From Harmothoe impar (taxonomy: Eukaryota; Annelida; Polychaeta; Phyllodocida; Polynoidae), in NCBI GenBank assembly GCA_947462335.1, contig OX381720.1, forward strand, positions 42,639,152 through 42,703,151: a DNA stretch of 64,000 nucleotides, in the 5' to 3' direction. Each line of letters begins with the position of its first letter. Within the stretch, counting starts at the first letter, position 1. The translations under genes were made by a program, and so were the position numbers. The notes under the pieces are model-generated. The model was given only the letters and a program-made list of their open reading frames with translations. It had not been told where the DNA came from and did no database searches. Shown one piece after another: positions 8,779-18,231 of this stretch.

Positions 8779-11700
8779 TCCTGTGTCTTGCTGGCCACTC
8801 TCCGAGCCTCAATCTCTTCCTGAACCACACGAGTGTCCACCACCTGAGGGTCCAACAGTCTGTCTGAGGTCGGCAGAGGGGTGCGTGTTCGGCGACACAA
8901 CATGCGCTGCGCAGGTGAGTATGTGTAGCCAGATTGAGGGGTGTTCCGATGAAGGAGTAGGGCCAGGCTGATGTTCGTGGATTTCTTTAGTAGGCCTTTG
9001 GCTACCTTCACAGCCGCCTCTGCTCGGCCATTTCCCTTGGGGTAATAAGGAGATGACGTTGTGTGGTTGAAGTTATACCTGATCGCGAAATCTGCATAGT
9101 CCTTACTTATAAATTGAGGGCCATTGTCTGTGTGTATTCTTGCTGGGGCGCCAAAAGTGGCTAGATGGGCCTCGGTCTTGGCTACAACTGTGGAGGCCAG
9201 AGTGTCCCCCAGCTCATCTACCTCAATCCAGTCTGAGAAATGGCACACGGTTACTAGGTAGTCCTTACCCTCAAAGGCACACAAGTCCTGGCTGAGTAGC
9301 TCCCAAGCCCTGGTTGGTATCGGTAGTGACATCATGGGCTCCTTTTGTGAGGCTGAGCCATACAATGCACAGGTCCCACAAGCCTCACACATGTCCTTGA
9401 TTGCCGCTCTCATTCCAGGCCAGAACAATACCTGCTTTGCCATTCTGTAGTTTGACTCAGCCCCAAGGTGATTTGCATGGATCTTGCCTAACATTTTGGC
9501 CCGGAGCTGTTGAGGCACCAACACAGTCTCCCCCTTATATATAGCCTCATTCAGTACAGACAGTTCATCCCTGTATCCCCAAAATGGCCTAAGATCCTTG
9601 GGCAACAGGGTACGATCGTCGGGCCATCCATTGATGATTGTGTCCCGAAGAGCACTGAGGGTCTCGTCAGCATTGGTGAGTAGGACTATCTCCTTCTCGG
9701 TCTCTCCAGTCAGCCTGGGGCTTCGGCAGATAGATTCACATTCCAGCCTGAACACCTCAAACCCAGTTACAGGCGTGTTGACTGGGGTGTGCAGGGCCGC
9801 TCTAGAGAGCGTGTCCGCAATGAGCAGGGTAGTGCCTTTCTTGTACTCAAGTGCGAAGCGATAGCGCTGCAGGGTCATTAGCATCCGCTGCAATCTGGCA
9901 GGCGCCTTGTGTAGTGGTTTTGACATGATCGGGACAAGTGGTTTATGATCTGTGTGAACTGTAATGTCAGCTTTCCCGTATAGCCACTGGTCAAACTTGT
10001 GTAGTCCCTGGCATATCGCCAGACATTCTTTCTCCATCTGGGAGTAGCGTTGTTCTGTCGCACTGAGGTGACATGAGCTGAATGCTACGGGCTGTAACTC
10101 ACCCTTGGCATTTGGTTGAAGGAGCGCTGCACCCAGTCCTGACTCACTAGCATCCACCTGTAAGGTGACAGGCTTGTCCAAGCAGTAGTACAGGAGTGTG
10201 GGTGCCGATGTGATGAGGGCCTTGGCGCTCTGGAAGGCTTGCTCTTGTGTGTCTGACCATATGAAGCTTGCACCATCCTTCGTCAGCATCCGAAGTGGCT
10301 GTAGGGTTGAGCTCAAATTCTCGCAGAACTGTGACAAATATGTGGCCATGCCTATAAACCTGAGCAACCCAGCTTTGTTGGTCGGGGTCGGCATTCCAAC
10401 GATGGCTGCCACCTTGTCCGGGTCAGGTCGCATACCATTGTCTGTAATAATGTTGCCCATGAACTTGAGTTCCTTGAGAGCAAACTTGAATTTGTCTGGG
10501 TTCAGTCTGATATCTTTGGCCACACAGCGCTCCATTAAAGCCACTAGTCTCCTGTCATGGTTGACCTTTGCCACATCATAGCTCTCACCCTCGCCATACA
10601 CTAGAATATCATCCGCTATGCATATCGTGCCCTCAAGCCCTTCAAGGGCATCCAAGAGCCTCTTCTGAAACTCCTCTGGTGCACTCGATATGCCGAAAGG
10701 CAGCCGCAGCCATCTGTATCGGCCATAGGATGTGTGCATAGTGGTTTGCAGTGAAGACTCCTCATCAAGAGGTATGTGTAAGAATCCTTCACGGACATCA
10801 AGGAGGGAAAAACACTTGGCGTCACCCAACTTGTGCAAGTGCTCCTTCAGTGTGGGGATCTGGAAGAAAGGCCTCATAATCGCCTTATTAACTGTCTGAC
10901 TTGGGTCGATACACACCCGGAATTTCTTCGGGGTTTCCCTGATGAGGGCATTTGAGCACCATGGGGTGGGTTCATCCACCTTCTCCATAATCCCTAGGGC
11001 CACATACCTGTCCAATGCTTCCTTCTCCTTTTCCCTCTTGGCGACTGGTACCCGGTGATTGGGCATCTGAACTGGCATGACGTCTGCCTTCATTTGAAAA
11101 TGTACAGTGGGGCCAAGGTATCCGAGGCCCTGAAAGCTGCTCTTGTACTCACGTAAGATGGCATCTTTAGTTAGCTTGCCAGCGGGTGGTAGGCGTCTGG
11201 AGAGCGGAATCTGGATAGTCTTTGGAGATGGTGGGCATTGCCCCTGATCTGCTGCATCTACCACATCTGGGGAAAGAGACAGGACCTCATCTGCCATGAT
11301 CTTGAGGAGACCTAAACTCTCACTGTCCTCACCAGAAAGCAGTGCAGGCTTGTCACCAATGTCACTGTCTGCTAGCACCTGGAATACTAGATTATAGTAT
11401 CGATTCCCGCGGTCACACAGGAGGTTGATCTGACCAAGCGGTTTCACAGGTGAGCTCTTTTTGTATGGGAAAAGTTGATATGGTGAGCGTGACATGGTGA
11501 TGGTGGGAAACAGACTCTTAGCTAGGCGCTCAGGCATCGTGTTGATCCCTGCTGCAGAGTCAATCTGTACCGGGGTTCTGACAAAGCTGTCCCCCTTGTC
11601 TGATAAGAGAAGGTGTGCAAAATACTTACGACCCTTCCTTGCACCGGCCTGAAATGCATCCACATCACCAAGTGAGTAACACTGTTCGTCGTACTGATCA

Positions 11701-12647
11701 TGAGGGTAGGCACTCTCAGGTGCGCAAGCCTGGTCGCCATCAGCTTGAACTGCATGGACACTGTGTTGCCGGGCTCGATCATCGGTCGGAGGTTTGTTCG
11801 GAGTTCCATGATAACCTCCCCTCCCTCGGCGGTTCCTACGTGACTGGCCAGCACCACGGCCCTGGGACTGTGGACGGCGGTTATCCCCCTGTGTCTCGAG
11901 ACAGACGCGGGAGAAGTGATCATTACCGCCACACTTGTCGCAAGTCTTTCCCTTGGCAGGACAGTTCGACCAGGGATGTGGGCCACGTTTGTCACCACAC
12001 CAGTGGCATGTGCCGCTCTCACGCTTCAACTGCATGTCCTTGTGGGCCTTTCCCTGGGCCGCCCAGTTGACCGTCTCGTCCGTTCTGCCACTCGCCTCGC
12101 CAATGAGCTGATTCGCTCTTTTAGCCGCCTCAAGTGTCTTGGCCTCCGCCACCACGTCACTCAGGGTCTTCTTTGTGTCGTCGGCTTTGACATGGCATTT
12201 TAGTAGATCGGCACGTATGTCACTGTTCCGGAGTCCGAAGATAAATTTGTCGCGACTCATCTCATCCGTCAAGGCATCATAGCCACAAAGGCTGCAGTCA
12301 CGTCGTACATGGGTCTCCCAGTCTTGTATAGACTCGTGAGCACCTTGTGTGGCCAACCAGAAGGTGAATCTGTCCGTCAATAGCGAGGAAGTGGCTGTGC
12401 CGGTGTAATGTATTCTGAGCCGTTCCATCCAGACCCATGGCTTTGCCTTGTCTGCAACCGGGATCTGGGGCTCTATGCTGTACCGGATGACCTGTAGTGC
12501 CTCATCCGGCATGGACGATCGGAGCGCCGCGATCTCCATCAGTGGCTTGGCATAATACTCGACTCTATGAGTCGCCGGGTCTTTGGCCAAATCTCTGTAT
12601 TCGGCCTCTGTACAATAGTCATGGAACCTCATCTCAAAATTTTTCAA
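8706..12647 (-). CDS. Gag-pol polyprotein of element A (1313 aa)
   Basis: The N-terminal gag part ends in two zinc knuckles, C214-X2-C-X6-H-X4-C229 and C236-X2-C-X4-H-X4-C249, then an Arg/Gly-rich stretch. The aspartic protease motif is D363-S-A, not the usual D-T/S-G. The reverse transcriptase has LLDVREGFLHIPL and the catalytic IADD near residues 677-680. An RNase H domain (QVDASESGLGAAL, HTDHKPL) follows. The integrase has an HHCC finger (HANHLG with CEACGTC) and DDE residues in the SDW, TDNGPQF and GRAEA contexts. The frame then runs out of register with the integrase tail. It encodes the enzymes for copying and inserting the element. Confidence 0.93.
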   Translation of the reverse strand: MKNFEMRFHDYCTEAEYRDLAKDPATHRVEYYAKPLMEIAALRSSMPDEALQVIRYSIEPQIPVADKAKPWVWMERLRIHYTGTATSSLLTDRFTFWLATQGAHESIQDWETHVRRDCSLCGYDALTDEMSRDKFIFGLRNSDIRADLLKCHVKADDTKKTLSDVVAEAKTLEAAKRANQLIGEASGRTDETVNWAAQGKAHKDMQLKRESGTCHWCGDKRGPHPWSNCPAKGKTCDKCGGNDHFSRVCLETQGDNRRPQSQGRGAGQSRRNRRGRGGYHGTPNKPPTDDRARQHSVHAVQADGDQACAPESAYPHDQYDEQCYSLGDVDAFQAGARKGRKYFAHLLLSDKGDSFVRTPVQIDSAAGINTMPERLAKSLFPTITMSRSPYQLFPYKKSSPVKPLGQINLLCDRGNRYYNLVFQVLADSDIGDKPALLSGEDSESLGLLKIMADEVLSLSPDVVDAADQGQCPPSPKTIQIPLSRRLPPAGKLTKDAILREYKSSFQGLGYLGPTVHFQMKADVMPVQMPNHRVPVAKREKEKEALDRYVALGIMEKVDEPTPWCSNALIRETPKKFRVCIDPSQTVNKAIMRPFFQIPTLKEHLHKLGDAKCFSLLDVREGFLHIPLDEESSLQTTMHTSYGRYRWLRLPFGISSAPEEFQKRLLDALEGLEGTICIADDILVYGEGESYDVAKVNHDRRLVALMERCVAKDIRLNPDKFKFALKELKFMGNIITDNGMRPDPDKVAAIVGMPTPTNKAGLLRFIGMATYLSQFCENLSSTLQPLRMLTKDGASFIWSDTQEQAFQSAKALITSAPTLLYYCLDKPVTLQVDASESGLGAALLQPNAKGELQPVAFSSCHLSATEQRYSQMEKECLAICQGLHKFDQWLYGKADITVHTDHKPLVPIMSKPLHKAPARLQRMLMTLQRYRFALEYKKGTTLLIADTLSRAALHTPVNTPVTGFEVFRLECESICRSPRLTGETEKEIVLLTNADETLSALRDTIINGWPDDRTLLPKDLRPFWGYRDELSVLNEAIYKGETVLVPQQLRAKMLGKIHANHLGAESNYRMAKQVLFWPGMRAAIKDMCEACGTCALYGSASQKEPMMSLPIPTRAWELLSQDLCAFEGKDYLVTVCHFSDWIEVDELGDTLASTVVAKTEAHLATFGAPARIHTDNGPQFISKDYADFAIRYNFNHTTSSPYYPKGNGRAEAAVKVAKGLLKKSTNISLALLLHRNTPQSGYTYSPAQRMLCRRTRTPLPTSDRLLDPQVVDTRVVQEEIEARRVASKTQECGPPFPTLNTLRTSVVSHGLMGR

Positions 12648-12897
12648 AGTTCTCTGAGATGTTCCCTGACAGGCTAAGTTCTGGTTTTCTAGGCCTAGAC
12701 ATAGTGTAGATGAAGGTGGGTCCTGATCTGAGTTCGAACAATTAGGGCTACTAGTGTGCTAATTACTATTAGATCTGGTGCAATTAGGCCTACACTATAA
12801 TTTCCACTTCCAGACAGTCTGAATGAAAATTGAAGGTGATACCCACTTGTGACTTGCTGGTGACTCTGGCTCTTGACAGCTCCTGTGTTTGAAACTG

Positions 12898-12915
12898 ACC
12901 CCACTGCTGACACCA
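12898..12915 (-). promoter_or_regulatory. Primer-binding site of element A (tRNA-Leu-like)
   Basis: The plus-strand sequence ACCCCACTGCTGACACCA ends in CCA right against the 5' LTR. It resembles the 3' end of metazoan tRNA-Leu, so tRNA-Leu is the likely primer for minus-strand synthesis. Confidence 0.75.
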
Positions 12916-13079
12916 AGTTGGAGCATACAAGCTGTGAGTCAGAGTGATGTTAGACTTCTTTATTATCAGTTGAGTTACCAGTAGATCTACATCAATACAT
13001 GTTGGGACACTGTCTGCCATGTGCGCTCAAGTCCGCCATCTTGGATTCTGGTGTCGCACGTCCGATGCGCCCCCCAACA
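12916..13079 (-). repeat. 5' LTR of element A
   Basis: This is the promoter-side LTR for the minus-strand element. It appears identical to 7874-8037. The leader between the primer site and the gag start is about 250 bases. Confidence 0.92.
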
Positions 13080-13118
13080 ATAGTTACTATAGAAAAGATA
13101 GGGAGTGGCCCCCCCGGG

Positions 13119-13225
13119 GACATGAGCCATTCTTAAAATCGACATAGGATATGGCCATTAGGCCTATTAAGCGACATTGACATGCGACATGGCCATTTTT
13201 TAAGATCGACATTCGACATGGGGAC
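13119..13225. repeat. GACATG-rich repeat remnant, right part
   Basis: This continues the GACATG-rich repeat of 7165-7461. It contains GCGACATTGACATGCGACAT and related motifs. No coding content. Confidence 0.4.
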
Positions 13226-13273
13226 CCCCCATCCAGAGCCCCTATATATATTACAGTGGGGTTTCTCGACTTA

Positions 13274-13510
13274 AAGCAAAGCGTTCGACACCGTATATCA
13301 TTTGTTGCTTTTTGAAAAGTTAATCAGGTTGATTCAAATTTCAATGAGTAGGCCTATCTTAGTGGACGCTCACAAGTTCTCCTTGCTAATACTAAGTCCT
13401 TGCGTAAAGGAATTGAGTAAATCCTTGCATAAAGGAATTGAGTATACATATAGCGTTCCTCAGGGTTTGGTACTTGGACCATCAATGTTTGTAATATATA
13501 GACAAAGGTT
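13274..13510 (+). pseudogene. LINE reverse-transcriptase fragment
   Basis: In one frame KAFDTVYHLLLFEKL is followed about 60 codons later by VPQGLVLGPSMFVIY. These are the non-LTR reverse-transcriptase motifs of the form KAFDTVxH and GVPQGSxLGPLLF. The stretch between them has a short internal duplication (GTAAAGGAATTGAGTA / CATAAAGGAATTGAGTA). The catalytic YxDD box is absent. It is a dead 5'- and 3'-truncated remnant. Confidence 0.7.
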
Positions 13511-13653
13511 CACGAGTTTTGGTTTTTTGAAGGGTCATTTCACGAGGTGAATGTCAGGCCGTATTTCACGAGGCCGTAGGCCAAGTGAAATGCGGCCTGA
13601 CATTCACCAAGTGAAATAACCCTTCAAAAGACCTAAACAAGTGTACCTTTGTG
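13502..13653. mobile_element. Foldback element
   Basis: Arms of about 60 bases are reverse complements. The left arm contains GAAGGGTCATTTCACGAGGT and the right arm AAGTGAAATAACCCTTC, and the outer parts pair as CAAAGGTTCACGAG with AAGTGTACCTTTG. The loop is under 20 bases. Further TTTCACG and CGTGAAATACGG motifs at 13780-13830 suggest a second decayed copy. No coding content. Confidence 0.65.
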
Positions 13654-14728
13654 TTTATTTTTTCACCTTTTTCGATTCAAATTAAGTTATTATAGAGGAG
13701 GATGGCCTAAATTAGCTGAAATAGCACTTTTCTGCACCGTTCAAATGTAAACAAACCGTCATTTTGATGACGTCACAGGGCCGTGAAATACGGCCATGGG
13801 TTATTTCACGGGGGTGTTAAATACGGCGCTCCTTGGTTAAGTCAATGAGACAGTCGTATTTGATAAAAAAATAAATTATACTATTTGCAGGACACTAGGG
13901 CAATAGGGGGAATACGGGACACCTATAAGTTTATTTGCAATTTCTGCTTTATTGGTGACCATAAGCGAAAAAAAATTTTTACCTAATTTCTAGGCATTCC
14001 TCTTTTATATTTTATAGAAAAGTTTCCGCAAACTCCCTAAGGTACAATGGTTATGGTTAATAATTTCAAAGATTTTGAGACCCTTCTTACCCTCCCCCCC
14101 CCCCCCCCCCCCCCCCATGGGGTAATACGGGAAGCCATTGTGCGGTAAAAAAGAGGAGAGATGGGATCTTTAGTTAATGGGGTCAAATACTTTTTCAAGT
14201 ATCCTTTAAAATGAGAAGCCTTTGCTGTATCTCATAATTTAAACTGCCCCAAAAATATTACATGGATATTTTGTCACGGGTGGGGACTAATGGGACTGAC
14301 CAATAATTAGTCCCCACTAATTATTGACATGTCTAAAGATTTCTTTAGCATTATATCTGATGGATGTCTAGCATAGTTTATGTTTTCATCATATCATATT
14401 TTTACCCCCTAGGCCTACATTCTAAAGTGAAATGATAAGAAATCGCATGTAAGACTAGTTGTGGCCGACTTTTGAGTCCATTAGGATATATATCATATGG
14501 AATATAGTATATCAGCTATGATAGCCATGAAAGTTGGGAGGGTGATGGGTTTTTTGAACTTGTAAAAGGTGATGCACCATGTCAAAACCTCCCACCTAAA
14601 TGTTACCTTATCCCCTCTGATCATAATACATACAGATCATGTATATTTATGCCTAGTAGGCCTATACATGATTGTGTATTAGGACATTCTTATAAATCCA
14701 CAATATATATTTATGTGACACAAAAGTA
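13654..14728. other. Noncoding, includes 23-base poly-C
   Basis: No gene is seen. An uninterrupted run of 23 C lies at 14094-14116. The remainder is AT-rich unique-looking DNA. Confidence 0.5.
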
Positions 14729-14800
14729 GGCTCCACTGGGAATCGAACCCAGGATCTCCTGTTTACTAGACAGGCGCTTTGCCAACTAAGCCATAGAGCC
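14729..14800 (-). tRNA. tRNA-Thr (anticodon AGU)
   Basis: Read on the minus strand, the acceptor arms GGCTCTA and TGGAGCC pair with one G-T. The D-arm contains TGGCTTAGTTGG. The anticodon loop CTAGTAA gives anticodon AGU (read as IGU), closed by CCTGT/ACAGG. The T-arm is CTGGG-TTCGATT-CCCAG. It is 72 bases long with no intron. It looks intact. Confidence 0.95.
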
Positions 14801-15632
14801 ATCTGCATACCCCCACCTGCCATACACAGAGGGTCTATCTGCACCTGTTCAAAGTGTACCTGGACCACGTAGGCTCATTGTAATGGTAATGACCCAGTCA
14901 TTTATAGGTCACATGAGTATTGGGGTCATTGTATCTAGCCCATGGAGTAAAATGTCTCATATTTGAATGTCATGGATGTATGACTAACATAAGTCGAGTT
15001 TTCTTCAGGTTGCTTGAATATTGTGTTCGAGATAAGTGCCATGACGTGTTGTGACCCCACCCCCACCCCCATATCCCATAGCAATGCTACCATTGCCTTC
15101 AGGGACGAGTCACTGCATTAGATTTGGTTGTTCTTTTTGTAGATGTGGAGCAGAATCAACTGTAGATGTACAGTTTAGTGTATACCCTACGTAAACGGTA
15201 TAAATTACCTATATTATATGTCAGATATGGATAATATTATGCGTGAGTATTGACTAAGCCTCATAAGTGTTATAAGGCTAAGGCGATGGTACAATTATCC
15301 ACGGCTTATATACAATTACCCTGTCCTTGGCTTACAGCTCTTATACATCAAGACACTTGTACCATATCTAATACATGCATCATACACTAGGCATACACCT
15401 TTTGAAGCATACATTCCATTCGCTAAAGGTCTCTATGTTTACTGCCTATATATACCCAGTAGTGTTTATAACTATACCAGGTGACTATAGCCACAGAATG
15501 ACATGCCTGGCCACAGTTAACCCCCTGTCCTCCCCTGTGTTACCATCACATGCATGCTGTAACATGAACTATGTTAACTACTGGTCTATTACACCTATAT
15601 ACACATGGGTCATAAATGTTGAGGTCTGCATA
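14801..15632. other. Noncoding spacer
   Basis: No gene, RNA or clear repeat was recognised. Confidence 0.45.
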
Positions 15633-16339
15633 CACTGTAAAAAGTTACTGTATTTAAACAGCACAATGTGCTGTACATTTACAGCACTTTTTGCTGTAGT
15701 TGGTATTACAGCACTATTTGCTGTATAATTACAGCATTATGTACTGTAAATTGGGTCCCTGGCAATGTTACTGTACATTTACAGTACATTGTGCTGTAGA
15801 TTTCTGTCGCTAGGTGGCAGCAGTAGACCATTTCTGTAGTAATTATTCCACCCAACCCTTTACCGAGTCAAATATAGCCTCACATACTATCAAGACATTG
15901 TAGAATAAGAATGGATGAGAGAGACTGAATGCAGTTATCATAAAGTGTATTGATATTTGCATAATTGTGTTGAATAATACAAAAAAAAACAGCAAAAGTA
16001 TAGAATAGACACCACATTGGTGGGAAAAGTTAAATGCTTAAGTGCCTGGACTGGGAAGAAGCTGGTATCACATACAGTTCAGCTGTATTGAAGCAGGATT
16101 AAACCATTACATTGTGTAGTGTGTATTATCCTAGCTGAGATTGAACTATTATGCAGGAAAGTACTTTCCATGCATGCATATTAATTGATATAAATTGATG
16201 ATAACTATATGAAACCTACAGTATAGACGTTGCCGTAACTTTACAGCACCCAGTTGCTGTACATGTACAGCAAAATCTACTGGAACAAAAGTTGCCAGCA
16301 ACTTTTGCTGTAGGTATACAGTACTTACTTCTTACAGTG
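15633..16339. mobile_element. CACTA/EnSpm-like non-autonomous element
   Basis: The ends CACTGTAA (15633) and TTACAGTG (to 16339) are inverted repeats flanked by a TA duplication (15631-15632 and 16340-16341). Inside both ends are many short palindromic CTGTACATTTACAG and GCTGTA/TACAGC units. CACTG termini with a 2-base duplication fit animal EnSpm-type elements. No transposase is encoded. Confidence 0.65.
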
Positions 16340-16341
16340 TA

Positions 16342-18088
16342 GTATATATAAAGAGTCTATGTGTTGGCGTTGAACCATAGTTTGCCCAATTTTACTTCAT
16401 AGGAGGACAAAGGCTATTATATTATATAAGTCAACAAAGCTTTCTTCTACATTGCTACCATAATTTTATTGAGTTTTATTGAGGATGTTTTAGATATAAT
16501 CAATATAACGTGGTCCGATTTTTTCCATATTCTCAATCAGACCATGTCACTTTAAAGGTGATGCAAATCTCCCATGAAATCATAGTAATACATATTTAGT
16601 TTACCTGTAAGAACGGAATGGTTACATGTGCATTATTCTAATCTCTGTTCTAACCATGCCACCCATATATAACGTCTTTCATATACTAGTATGGATTATA
16701 TGACTTCATAACGTGCTTCCTAGAAGTGTGTAAGGCCATGTATTCTGACTCACATGTAAGCCATGTAAGATGGTCTCAGCTGCATGTAGGTCTGCTAGGA
16801 ATGCACGCCCATGCATGTAGCCTACCGGTATACATTACACGTGTATCACCATGGTACAGCACCCACTGCACGGGCCTGTCCCCACCCCCACCACCCAGTC
16901 TGACACACCCCAGTACCAACGCCTGGACAACCAACACTATATCAAAGCAATATTAAAGATGACATCACACAGTGTTTCCCACTAGGTATGGTGAGTTGTG
17001 GCTTCACATCTTGAACTTTAACCCTGCTTAAGTTGTTAAAGTGACAGGGCCCGATCTTTTCCTTATTCGAAATCGTATTAAAGGTATACCCAATGTTAGT
17101 GCAATATAATATTTGGAGGATAGGGCACAATACAATGCCATCTATGGGCGATGAGAAGCCAATTACATGATCCAATGTGGCCCAGATATGCTATTTTTCA
17201 GTGAATTCTCAATGCGGGTTGGGGGGTGGGGTGGGAATTACAGTGCGCACTCCAAAAGTATCAAATTAAGCCATAATCTGATTATTACTCAACTTCTAAG
17301 CTGAATTCTAGGGAAACAGTTTTAATAAAGTATAGGTAGCACATGAAGTATGACCATAGGGGATATTCTGGTTCATTTTTAACAAAATTGATTTTGAGCC
17401 CTTATCATCGGACCATGTCACTTCAAAAGTATACACAGGAAGGGTGTTGTAACTAACTACAAACATGCAGGGTATATGTTTGTCTGTGCATGGAAGTACT
17501 CATGTGTGTAGGGGTGGGCGGTGTCTGGGGTTTGGGGGTGGGCGGGGTTGGTACAGAGGGGGTTATCTGTTCCGCAAGCTCTAGTTCTATGTAGAAACCA
17601 GGCGGCATCCTTTCTTGCCAGCTATAACCATGTAGGCCTACATTTTGACTGCATTATTCCAACTATAAAGTCTGCTATTAAAGTTCTTTTATATTGTTTC
17701 AGTATTGCCAAAGTTTAACAGAACTCAAATGTCAAAATGAGTAACTTTGATATAATACTCAGCCCTTTTATAATCATAAAATAGGTCAGAACTGCACGCC
17801 TGGGAACACATGGAGCAGAGAGGGTGAAGACGCTATATGTTCTTTGTAGTCAGCATTAGTGGTACTTTTCACAAACTTAATGCATGTGACCAAATCCACA
17901 TCAGTACTAACGGTAGGTACCATGTGGGAGGACTACCCCCAGCACAAGGACCAAAGCCCCTCACCTGTCCACTCCCCCATACTGGACGCTGATTGGCTGC
18001 TGCCTCACACTGGTCTGCCTCCTGGGTATACTACCTGACAGGTGAGAGGAGGCAGTCACAGGGACACATCCAGGAGGGAGACTACAGG
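16342..18088. other. Noncoding; possible upstream control region at its end
   Basis: No gene is seen. Toward 18000 the base composition becomes GC-richer, with an inverted CCAAT motif (GATTGG near 17990) and several CACCTG/ACAGGTG boxes just upstream of the promoter-like sequence at 18089. Confidence 0.4.
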
Positions 18089-18231
18089 TATTTATAGACC
18101 ACCCCCTGTCTGCATTACTTCCCTAAAAGGTCAGCACACACAGAGATACACTGGATACATACGTAGTTTACTATAAGCAACTTTAAGGACTTGAGGTTGT
18201 ATCTTCAACCAGTGGATACTCAAAAAAACAG
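18089..18231 (+). promoter_or_regulatory. TATA-like promoter and possible noncoding first exon
   Basis: TATTTATA lies at 18089-18096. About 40 bases downstream is an initiator-like GTCAGCAC, and at 18231/18232 there is a good splice donor (ACAG/GTAGGT). No reading frame starts in between. The nearest plus-strand gene is the choline transporter, whose ATG-containing exon appears to have an acceptor at 25969-25970. This could be a distal untranslated first exon of that gene. It is an inference from signals only. Confidence 0.35.

Larger units (their letters stand above)
7874..13079 (-). mobile_element. Element A: Ty3/gypsy-type LTR retrotransposon, 5.2 kb
   Basis: Two 164-base LTRs (7874-8037 and 12916-13079) appear identical base for base. 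The 4-base target duplication ATAG lies at 7870-7873 and 13080-13083. On the minus strand the order is 5' LTR, tRNA-Leu-like primer site, gag-pol, polypurine tract, 3' LTR. Identical LTRs mean a recent insertion. A single gag-pol frame with short LTRs recalls the Mag/SURL lineage, but that placement is a guess without a tree. Part of the integrase tail is out of frame, so autonomy is doubtful. Confidence 0.93.
7462..13118. mobile_element. hAT-like non-autonomous element, split by LTR element A
   Basis: The left end CCCGGGGGGGCCACTCCCT (7462-7480) and its perfect reverse complement (13100-13118) are terminal inverted repeats of 19 bases. They are flanked by an 8-base target duplication GACATGAG (7454-7461 and 13119-13126), the length characteristic of hAT transposons. 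Removing the LTR retrotransposon with one 4-base duplication leaves about 447 bases with no transposase frame. The insertion order is therefore repeat, then hAT-like element, then LTR element. Confidence 0.8.

Noticed and set aside
11522..12070. Long frames on both strands within element A gag
   Set aside because: Shadow frames of the real minus-strand gag-pol; they show no domain motifs.
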